From NCBI GenBank assembly GCA_013115125.1, contig JABANN010000381.1, forward strand, positions 1-33,856: DNA of 33,856 bases. Reading direction: 5' to 3'. The position numbers and the translations under genes are program-made. Under the pieces are notes generated by a model, which had not been told where the DNA came from, ran no database searches, and saw only the letters and a program-made list of their open reading frames with translations. The stretch comes from Perkinsus olseni. Its lineage: Eukaryota > Perkinsozoa > Perkinsida. Positions 20,158-29,405 of the stretch are shown here, piece by piece (positions within the stretch are counted from its first letter, which is position 1; every line of letters starts with the position of its first letter).

Positions 20158-22777
20158 ATGTCTCAGCTTGATTTCCTGAGGGCACTGCGTGCGGAAGAGG
20201 AAGAGGATGCTCAGGAAGACGGCGAGAGGCCCACTGGGGACGTATCTCCCTTAACGTCCGAGGGCGACCCTGTGTCTGAGCCGTCTGAAGGCGCAGCTGC
20301 CAGTAAAGGAGGCTGGGGTGACATACTCGCTGCACAACAGGTAGTAAAGTAAAGGAAGCTGTGAGAGGATTCGGGATATCCTTCGCTGTGCGAAGGAACC
20401 GAGTGTACTCTTGTAGCTCTCATAGAGCTACTTGAGGTTGATGATACTCGATGTGGAGTGGAGGGTGTCCCGGAACTTCTCATCCAATTTGGAAGCAATT
20501 TTCCGGTCGGTAGGTGAGGGTTTTATGACGATACTTTGAGGAGACCTCGAAAAGTGCTTCAGAAATACATTGTTCGAGCTCCTAAAATTTTATAGGAAGT
20601 CAAAAGCTCGACGTTTAGGTCACACTTTTTCACATCAACCATTTAGCAACCCAACGAGTATGTCGAAAAAAGAGAGAAAAACTTCTCATAACGCGTTCTC
20701 GCGTTTTAACTCGTTCTAACTCGTAACGTGAATGGCCGACCTTCATAGAACTGATTTTTTGTTCAACGATGGTAATTGTCGCTGTGAACTGATTAAGATC
20801 GTGAGCATCTCCTTATTCCGTGTAATATCGCACCGGCGGAAGCTCTGGCACCTTCTGGCTGAGTTTGCTTCTGGATTTGTGTGTTTTGTGGATTACGGAG
20901 ATCATAATTTTCCTGTGTCCAGGACACGGCGTCAGCTAGCAGTGGGCAGCCTGGGGGAAGTGGTGGTGGTTGGGGATCTATCTTGGGAGGCGGAGCGAAG
21001 CGCAAGGCAGACGAAACCTGGGCTGAGCCTGCTTCAAAGACTGTCAAGACTGGAGATGGTACTGCGAGACACTCGGACTGCTCGCTGTTGACTCTCCGGT
21101 TTCAGAGAGCACCACGGCCGAGTTCCCCGAGGCAGCCCATATAAAGATCCTCTTCTACGCTTCTGAGGGAGTTGAGGTATCAGCAGAAGACGTTCACAAT
21201 TACAAGACGTCTCTGAAGACCACAGATAAGGGGTCAGAAGAGGAGTTGCTACGGGGTGCCGTACTTGGACTTGCAGGTCCGCTGCCGCACAGGAAGCTTC
21301 GACCGGTGGACCTCCGCGAGCGTTCGGGCTGTCAGGTGGGTCGCCTGGCTGTTGGATTCGCGGATGTTGTGGTATGGCAGATGAGCATGGGGAGAACGAA
21401 GCAGTTGGTGTGGCGAGCATTCCTAAGGAGGAATTTAAAGAAGTTCTGGATAAGTTGGTATGGTCGATGGACACAGACACGGAGCCCCTATGGCGGAGGG
21501 CCCATCCCAACGAGGTCGGCTGCTTCTACTCCTATTAGCGCTCCAACTTCTCGCTGTGGTTCAGCTGAGCGCATATTTCAACTACGGTCTGAATGAGCAG
21601 CTCTTTCGAGAGTACATGCTGGATAAGCAGATTTGCCTGCGGTTGGATCGGGCGAAGCGGAACAAGATTACTGTAATTTTGTGAAGTGCCAGAGTCGACC
21701 TCAAGATTCTCTCGATACAGGTCGGGACGTATCCAGCTCAAGGGAATCTAGGCATCATGAACGCTGCACCGGGAGGAGGGCCGGGTCGGGCTTTGCCTGG
21801 TAATAATACCGTCGGGTACCACCGAGGTACTTAGCATACTCCTACCGTACCGAACATGCAGCATTTTGAGTAACGTGGATTACCACTACCAGCGAAAGCA
21901 GTCTAGCTCTTTTCCGTTCGTTTGACGTCACCACTGAGTTCTGGTATGTTGAAACCAGGCTACGATTGGTAGCCTACGAAGCGAGCGCTTCGCTTGGACT
22001 TTTCCCGTGAATTGACTGCTGAATTATGGTACGTTGAAATGAGCATAGATTCCGTCGTCGTGACAGAGCCAGCATAGATGATGATTGATTTATGTATCAT
22101 CGTGATGGCGGGCGATGTTCAGGTGGTCCTGGCCAGAGGCACGTGAATCCGAGGGACATGGAGGACATGCCAGGTAGGGTACGGACGATACACGTATGTT
22201 GAGAAGAAGTCCCTCAGGCGCCAATGACCCCAAACGATCGTTGTATGTCTGTGGGTTCCCTGCGGAATGGGGCGAGCAGGAGCTACATGACTTGTTCGTC
22301 AAATTCGGTAATAGAAGTTTGCTGCTGTGGGGTCCACGCACTGCTGTATGGCCAGGGCAATTGGAAAGTGTTGTTATTATGCCTAACAGAGTTGGGCACT
22401 CGAGAGGTGCTGGCTTCGTGAACTACGATGACAATGTTCTCAGTCAGCAGGTAATTTCGTGGCGCAGTGACAAGATTACAGTGGGAGTATCTTTAGGTCG
22501 TCCTGGCCATGAATGGGTATTGTGTACCAGACAGGCCTGACTGTACTCTAGCCGTCCGATTTGCGAAAGCCAAGACGCAGCAGCTGCCCGCGGGAGCTCG
22601 GGAACGAGACTCTCATCGTGGAGGGAGTTGGGGTAAAGGAAAAGGCAAGGGGGATGGTCATGTAGGTAGCTTTTGTGTGGAGGTCGAGTGTACGGTCGTT
22701 GTCTGCAGTACGGCCGAGGCAAAGGCAAAGGGAAGGGTTGGGAGAGCAGAGGGAAGGGAGGAGGCTTTTATCACTGA
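20158..22777 (+). CDS. FIP1-motif protein with C-terminal RRM
   Basis: Twelve exons, 440 aa, all phases consistent: 20158-20340, 20923-21058, 21106-21232, 21277-21335, 21381-21514, 21565-21672, 21721-21826, 22123-22173, 22218-22307, 22356-22450, 22497-22661, 22709-22777. The N-terminus is acidic, as in FIP1. Residues about 203-245 match the FIP1 motif of the polyadenylation (CPSF) complex: PLWRRAHPN, then SAYFNYGLNEQLFREYMLDK and NKIT. Residues about 307-389 are an RRM: RNP2 LYVCGFP, RNP1 SRGAGFVNY, end LAVRFAKAK. The tail (390-440) is G/K/R-rich (KGKGKG repeats). Expected role: mRNA 3'-end processing in the nucleus. Intron 1 (582 nt) and intron 7 (296 nt, joining the two halves) are longer than the others, so two genes cannot be excluded, though phase 1 matches across intron 7 and across the short intron 8. 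Confidence 0.82.
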
Positions 22778-23367
22778 ACAGTTGCATTTCTCACGTATTC
22801 TCGAGTGTTGTGTGACAGTCGGTCGAGAGTGATAGCTAGAGGTGTCAGAAAGTAGCCCATCCGACCAGGACACCCGATCCCCTTGAAAAGGTACACAGAA
22901 ACTAATAATTATAATAGCCAATCTAAGATAAGCTTGCCCATGGTAGCGGCACAAAGACCGCTCAGGACAACTAGAGAATACACCCCACCACAAATTGTTA
23001 GCATATCCGCTTTTTCGACTTGTGCGCTGTCACCTGGACGAGTACGGTACTCGAAGAGCGTCTTTCAGAGAGCCATCTCTCCATGTTTCATCCCAAAAGC
23101 CTTATGATAAGAACATACCTCCCTGAGTTGCAGTAGAGAATGTGCGGACACAGACTAACTGCTGATCCCTAAAAACCGGAGGAGAATCTTCTCTTCCTGA
23201 TGAGAGCACAGGGGCACTGATCGCCTAGCACCGGTGGCGATGTGGAAACTAGAACACAAGAGAGCACTGATAAGTCCGTACAGTCGGTATGGCTGAGACC
23301 AATCCTGTGAGGTCATGTGTAATGTACTGCGCAATGGTACAGTAATGGTAGTAGGAGTTTTATGGTA
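22778..23367. other. Convergent 3' intergenic region
   Basis: Lies between the stops of FIP1-RRM (plus) and the TBC gene (minus). It should hold both polyadenylation regions. No further gene or repeat recognised. Confidence 0.5.
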
Positions 23368-26300
23368 CTACCCCCTTGGGGGAGTCTCAATTCGAGGAGG
23401 GGGTCTCCAATAGGAGTAGTTGCCACACCCACTGAGGCTGCGTCGATGTAGACCGTGCTGGGTTCTCGGGCACCCCAGTGTTGGTCCGGCACTGCGCGAA
23501 CGATCAGAGCTAGCGGCGAAGTCCCGGCTGGCTGGTCGGCTAATGATGGCAAGCAGTGGGCACTGGGGAAGAGCGGCAGTGGGACTTACCCACGGTCGGG
23601 TAGGTAGTCTGTGGACATGATCCGGATGAACTGGTTGTCCCGCAAGGAGGATGAAGACGGGCGACTGAGCTGCTCGCGCTTCTGCTTGGCGGCTCGTTTG
23701 GTGAGGTATCGAGGAGAACTCGACGGCCGCTGTGCTTGCTGCGGGGAGGCCTCGGCGGAATCTACGAGAAGTGTCCCTCTGACTGCATAGGGAAGGTCAC
23801 CTTGCTGATCACAGGGCTGACCATCCACGAGTTCTGGCGGGCTTCCCTTTGGGAGTTCCTCTAGTGACAATAGAGCGGTGCATTGCTGTTTAGAATTGAC
23901 AAAACCTTCGCCGTCCAGAATGGGCTCCCACACTCGGGACTCGTCACCGTCTTCATTCCTTCCCTGAGGAGCGATGGAGGAGGGCCGAGAGTGGCTTGGC
24001 TCCGACCTGCCCTTCCGTGCCGTCGCTTCCAGCAGGTGACGGTAAGCAGTCCAGAATGTCAAGATTGACGACCTGTGTGGACCTTCTCTTTGCTCTCATG
24101 AAGGCGAGTAGCCCTACCTTAGTGATGGACTGGTTCTCAGCCGCCCAGTCGCCGCGACTGATGATGGCGTCTAAGTCGGGGCTCTCAGCGGCCCATTCTC
24201 TCCGGAGACTCTCCAGTAGACTCTGAGGGATCTAACCAAGCCATGCAGCCTGTTGTTACCGAGAGACGCACGAACCTTGGCGTCGAGCAGCAAGGCGTGA
24301 CGAATGATGATCTCGGGATCGAAGCCTCGACACATCATCGAAGGTCTTCTCGTCAGGGGAGCCCTCCAGGGGACGGGAGGGGATATGTCGCATAGAGCAG
24401 AGCCCCAGCCGGATGATCCAAGCGTGTACTTATGAATCTGAAGGCAAAGGTCAACACTGAGACAGCCTCTGAACACAATTGTGATGGGAGTCCATACAAA
24501 TAGTGGAGAGGCTGCGAAGAGTGTTCAACAAGTTCCAATTTCGGAAGGCACTTTTTCACGCCCCCAGCGGCTGTGGAGGTTCACACGGCGAATATCGAAG
24601 CGGAACTCGAGCAATACACTCTCGAGACACGCATCGAGCTAGGTTGGAAATATCGAGCGCTCGCGAGATGCCTTTCAAAATTAGATGAGAAGCAAATGGG
24701 ACACCCTTGACGGTGGAAATAAGACCGCTTGTTCACCTGCAAGAGTTTCTTCTTGCGAGTCGTGGCTGGAGGAGAGTAGCTGCCACGGTACTCGTCGAAG
24801 CTGTCGTGACCACCGGCAGAGTGAGACGAGGTACCACCGATGTCGTTGAGGACCTGAGGGGGCCTGTGAGAAGAGAAGTAGTCGCAGCTCGTGCCTGATG
24901 AAGTCCGGCAAAGGTCTTCTCCTTAAGGAACCTCTTAGACGAAAGGGACATGATAGCCAACGATAGCAGCAACAGACTCCTGGGGAAGCCCAAGTGCGGC
25001 GGCAAGGGCGGACAAGAGGCGAAGAGGAAGTCCCACAGCCGGAGGACCTGCCATTGATCGTGATGCCGGTACGACCAGCGTGTCGTCGGGTTACAGTGGA
25101 GAGAGGGAGGCTGTAGGCAAACAGGGTCATGAACCACTTGGTGGCGTACATGTCTGTGACGTCAATGAAGATGCCCTCGGCCTCGCTGATGCTTCGGAAG
25201 TGACTGAGTGGCTGTCGTGCAGAGCGGCCCAGCGGACGGTGAGCTGACTTGTCCAAGTGGGGCAGCTGCGTTTCTAGTAGTCGGGTGAATGTGAACTTGA
25301 GTAGGGACAGTAGTGCCTTGTCCACAGTGAAGAGGGGTGCTAGGTTGTGTCTATGCATGAGGAGACAGAGCAGCCAGAAAGTGTCATCCTGAGTGGGGGG
25401 AGGGTGGTAGCTTCGAAAGGAAGGTCCATGGGCACCTCAGAATGAGTCACTTGAAGCAGCATGCCACTGACGAAGTTCATGCCTTGGCAGTAGCCCAAGT
25501 AAGAGTTACTCGCCGCGAAGGTGTATATAACCCGACCAAGACTGAGGGGAAGAGTTGCTGAGCGTGCGGTAGGGCGATGGTTACGCGTCCAGGTTGCTGT
25601 CTTTATTGAAGTAGTCTGAGCCCGGAAATGTCCGACGGAGGTCCCGATGCAACTCAGCGGCTATGGACGGGTACCTGAGATGTTCCGTCACTCGCCACGA
25701 AATTAGTTGGCATTCCCACACAGCCAGCTTGGTGTGACTGCTTGCAACGCTTGGGCTAGGCTGATGCTCCTGCGTCGGTCGATTGCACGACGGGGAGTCC
25801 AAGCCCTGCTCGGTGGCAGCCTTCTGACGGGCCGACTTGGAAGGGGGAGTCGCCGCAATAGCGTCGTCCGGCGTTGACGACCAAGCCACTTTGTCACCGC
25901 GCAGGCCTGGACCAGGGACATGCACATGACCACAGTCTGAGGGACCAACCCGTGCAGAGCTTTGCGTAGGTGCCTGGCCTGAGTTGTTCCCTCCAGCCCA
26001 TCACTGCTCGCCAGCACAGCGCCCGAAAACGGGGAGGGGCACCGATCCGAGCCAGCAACGACCTAAGACGCTCTGCTGCACGCCCGCCGTCGAAGCTTCA
26101 GAGACACTGACCGGAAACCATTGGGGTCGCCGTTGTAGGATTCGGTAAAGTCGCCGTCCTTGAGAAGCTTGAACCACCGTATCAGTCTCTCTTTGTCCGG
26201 GCTCTCCGAGGTTGACAACGCCTGCACGAACTCTTGGACAGTCATTTCGTATCTGTGGGACGCCCTGAGTTTCCCGTTGTTTCTGTGCGCTCACAAAAAT

Positions 26301-26534
26301 TGTCTCCTTTTTCTGCTGCCCGGTTGCTCACGGGGAGTGACTTCGGTCACTCGGTCGCGAGGAGCTCCTTCCCGGGCGCCCTCTACGCCTGGCTGAGCTG
26401 AAGACAAGTCCTGTTTCACCAGTCTGCCCGCTGAGGGACTCACTCGTGTGCGCTCTGAGCTGACCGACTGCGTGGGGGGACTCTGCTGAAGCGGTGGTGG
26501 TGTGGTATCGGTATTTAGAGAAGCCACAGCCCAT
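23368..26534 (-). CDS. TBC-domain Rab GTPase-activating protein
   Basis: Firm exons reading down: 26534-26332, 26252-26112, 26062-25950, 25906-25585, 25541-25451, 25388-25095, then 25047 onward. Likely 3' exons: about 24400-24276, 24222-24118, 24072-24007, 23963-23590, 23539-23368. The join between about 24930 and 24400 is unresolved. Begins MGCGFSKYRY, a typical N-myristoylation plus palmitoylation start, then a Ser/Arg-rich linker. TBC signatures: LARIGAPPRFRALCWRAVMG, arginine-finger block DLRRTFP (241-247), glutamine-finger block LGYCQGMNF (275-283), then DDTFWLL, MYATKWFMTLFAYSLPLST and VLRLWDFLF. Both catalytic fingers are present, so active GAP function on a Rab is likely, at a membrane given the N-terminus. 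The C-terminus is polar and low in complexity. Which Rab it acts on cannot be told. Confidence 0.85.
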
Positions 26535-27758
26535 AGGTGAGGATTACACAGCAGTGAGCATAAAAGTTCATTAATGTACTGCAGAGAAGCTGGACCAAAC
26601 CATGCTCCGCAAACCTGTGCATTTTGCCTCCGCCGTTCTGCGCGAGGCGTGACAGGGTAGAAGACTGCAAGCGAGCTAATAATAAGGCGGTAGTGTCTAG
26701 ACATACGCTACTACGTAGTGTGTCATCGCCAAAAATATTAGTCCTAGAATCAACATAACAGATCATGTAGAGCACATCGGCAGATCCCAGTCAGCGTTCT
26801 GGACTTCTATTCTGACTGCGTGACATCGTAGCCGTACGAGGTACACAAGCCTTCGGAACTTTCGGGATTTCCTGCAGCAAGATCATTTTCGGGTACCGGT
26901 TGGCAATCCTGGGACGACCTTCAGGAGGTTCAAATTGAAACACGCAGCCTGCGGTGCAATCGAACCCGATGAGGCGCTCCGTGTCGCCGCTGATCCCGCC
27001 ACCACGGCCAGATTGCCTTCAAACTTAATGACATATCTGCTGAATACTCATGTCCGATCATCTAACAATCATCAACACCGATGCCCAACCGTCTGCTCAT
27101 GCAGGACTCGTCGAAAGTTTAAACTCGGAACCACTGTATCCAAGTCAAGTCCGACCATTTCGTATCCTCCTAGACCCAGGAGTCCTACTCAAAACGGCAT
27201 CGGGATCGCGGCCCACGGGTACATTGATGTGCTCTCAAGTCTTATTCTCTGCGAAGCTTCCCTCGTGCAGCTTACCCGGCGGCAGGCTTCCGACTCAAAG
27301 TTCGAGGCTTCCCCGTCCCGCACCAGCCAGACTCCTGTGAGGAGTTTGGTATGCTGAGAACTTGTCGGGTGGGCACCGGATGAAAATCGACCAGCCCGGG
27401 CCTGTGGGCACTGGCTAGTTCAATCCCAAACGTTCTCGAACCACCAATGTTAGCGATTGGCCAACGACAGCGAAGAGCGCTGAGAGATCTCAAAGAAAGG
27501 CGATGGATTCCAGTTGGCGGGCCTTCGCTATACGCGGAATTTGCTTCTGAAAGTTAATAAAACTGTAAGGCGTCTGAGTGAGTTCCGGCTAACCGTAACG
27601 CACCTTATATTGATATCCCAAGGGGCCGTTATAGAATGTAGAAAGGCTCTTCAAAAGGTGCCACTTGAATACGCAGTCAACGCGCCATTGAGGTATAGCA
27701 AGATCTTCAAGATTGGCAAGAAAGTCGTGTAGGGTTCGAATTTTTCAGCTTCGTTTTT
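26535..27758. promoter_or_regulatory. Divergent intergenic region, no firm gene
   Basis: Separates the TBC gene (minus) from the SARNP-like gene (plus) and must contain both promoters. Two overlapping plus-strand frames are open around 26935-27357, without a convincing motif or ATG context, and I do not annotate them as genes. Confidence 0.4.
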
Positions 27759-29005
27759 ATGATGAGCGAGCCAGCCAACAGCGAGGAGGGTCGGGAGAAG
27801 TACACCGCCCTGAAGCTGAAGGAACTGCAGAACCTGTGCAAGGAGAAGGGACTTCAGTAGGAAGCGTCTTTGGCTCGCTTCTACCGGAATGCGTCGACGG
27901 ACCGCGTTAACTGAAGTCCGGGTGTTGAATCGACTACCTCTCCTGGATTTCAAGAGGGGCTTCTTAGGACGTCTTTTACGCGTTAAGATCACTACTGAAG
28001 GCACCCTTGACGCTGGGGGGAGGTCTATTGGACACCTTCGCTGGTTCTGAGACTCAAAATCAATTCAGAAATTGTTTACGCGTAAAATGCGAAATTGCAG
28101 AATTAATTTTGGGGGTCAGAATTGCCTTGATTGAGGGTCTTCTGAATTTGGAGTGTCCGAAAGCATTGTGGACAGTTTGGAGGGGTGTCCCTCGCCTGGG
28201 AGTTGCGGATAGTGTGGTACGACTTGTGGTGTAGGGTCATCGGACGGAAGGATGTACTGATATCTCGCCTGGTTGAATATGACGTTGCCAATGCAGCTGA
28301 AGAGGTTACGCCCGACCTCGACGGAAAAAAAGATACTTCCTCAAGTGAGCTCGGAGGGCCCTCTGGAAGTAGCCATGGTGCTCATTAAGGTTCGCCCCGA
28401 AAGATCTCTACCGGCGTCAGCGGAAGTCCGAGAAAGTCCGTGGTTGAAGCTGGCTCTCAACAGGCCACGCCTGGGAAAACTATCATTTCTACCACCGTGG
28501 ACACGGAGGCGACCAAGGTGAACTCGTGATAAGACGATCGTAGTGGATTCATTTTCGAGGTTCAGGTCTCTCCAACGGCAGAGAAAAGCGAGGAGCAGCG
28601 GAGGTTGGAGCGGGCCAAACGGTAGTAATGTGGACGGGCTGAGGTGGCTGCTGGTGACTTGCCTTGGTAGGTTCGGCACTGAGACTGTCGAAGACAAGAA
28701 GCTCGAGAGAGCTTTGCGGTTCGGTATGGTTAGTAAGGAGACGGAAGAGGCGAAAATGAAAGCTCGGTACTGCGGCGTCGTTGCACAATGACCGACGAGA
28801 GTGTTCGTCGTAGGGCCGAGAGATTCGCCAGTGCCCAGGATACTGAAAATCCTGACGAAGAGGCTGCGAGGAAATTGAAAAGAGCTCAAAGGTCATAGTT
28901 TGTTAGTGTTGTAGCCCAGGATTTCGGAAGGGCAGGTTCGGCATGGTCACCGCGGATACCGAAGCTGAAAAGAAGCGACTAAGGAGCATACGTTTTGGTA
29001 CGTAA
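27759..29005 (+). CDS. SARNP/Tho1/CIP29-like SAP-domain mRNA export protein
   Basis: Seven exons, 211 aa (human SARNP is about 210): 27759-27856, 28235-28344, 28390-28517, 28566-28621, 28671-28766, 28814-28891, 28936-29005; all phases agree. Residues about 15-50 form a SAP domain split by intron 1 (YTALKLKELQNLCKEKGLQ, then GRKDVLISRLVEY). After a Ser/Thr-rich linker come the family's repeated RFG blocks: RRLERAKRFG, KKLERALRFGMVSKETEEAK, KARAERF, LKRAQRFGMVTADTEAEKK, and the end RLRSIRFGT. Family members bind nucleic acid and UAP56 and act with TREX in mRNA export. Intron 1 is 378 nt, far longer than the other five (44-49 nt), and holds a palindromic repeat. The exon 4 start could be 6 bases earlier with the same frame. 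Confidence 0.9.
28046..28125 (+). repeat. Short palindromic element, copy a (in SARNP intron 1)
   Basis: Carries the block TTTACGCGTAAAATGCG flanked by A/T-rich inverted arms (ACTCAAAATCAATTC and the complement of GAATTAATTTTGG). Shares the centre and spacing with copies b and c. The arms are the most diverged of the three. Confidence 0.55.
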
Positions 29006-29128
29006 ATTTGGATGACGATGATGCAGCTTGTGACGGAGCGCGTCGTCTGTGTCTTAATCAAGCTACGTTTGGGTGTTGCGTGGTTACTTATAGAAGAGAA
29101 GGGGGCGTTGAGTAAACCAATTCCGGAT

Positions 29129-29190
29129 CTCAGAATCGAGTCTGGTACCGCATTTTTCGTGCAAAAATCTATCCCAGAATCGATTCTGAG
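29129..29190 (-). repeat. Short palindromic element, copy b (intergenic)
   Basis: Nearly perfect arms: CTCAGAATCGAGTCTGG (29129-29145) and CCCAGAATCGATTCTGAG (29173-29190) are complementary except at one or two bases. The 27-nt centre itself contains a GCATTTTT/AAAAAT stem. Relative to copies a and c it is inverted. It lies between the SARNP stop and the next gene's start. A non-autonomous MITE is the simplest reading. Confidence 0.65.
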
Positions 29191-29311
29191 CTTCAGAATC
29201 ACTGTTTGAACGAGGGAGACTTTGTGAGTTTGACGAGTTTCTTGAGGGCGCTTCGCGGAAGTTCAGTTTATTTTAATTAGCAGCTCATTCTCGGCCCAGT
29301 AGAAGAGGACC

Positions 29312-29343
29312 ATGACCAGCCCGGGTGAGCTGTGGAAGGCTCC

Positions 29344-29405
<62 letters not shown>

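Noticed and set aside
24681-25358. 225-codon minus-strand frame as a single TBC exon
   Set aside because: The TBC motif changes frame at the 47-nt intron 25048-25094 (LPLST joined to VLRLWD); the rest of the frame is intron and shifted exon.
26935-27357. Overlapping plus-strand frames between the TBC and SARNP genes
   Set aside because: Non-ATG start, unusual composition, no recognisable domain and no phase-consistent splice partners; left as intergenic.
29003-29005. GGTACGTAAAT at the SARNP end as a splice donor to a further exon
   Set aside because: It looks like a donor, but the family normally ends at an RFG block as here, the length matches, and no downstream exon with SARNP character was found.
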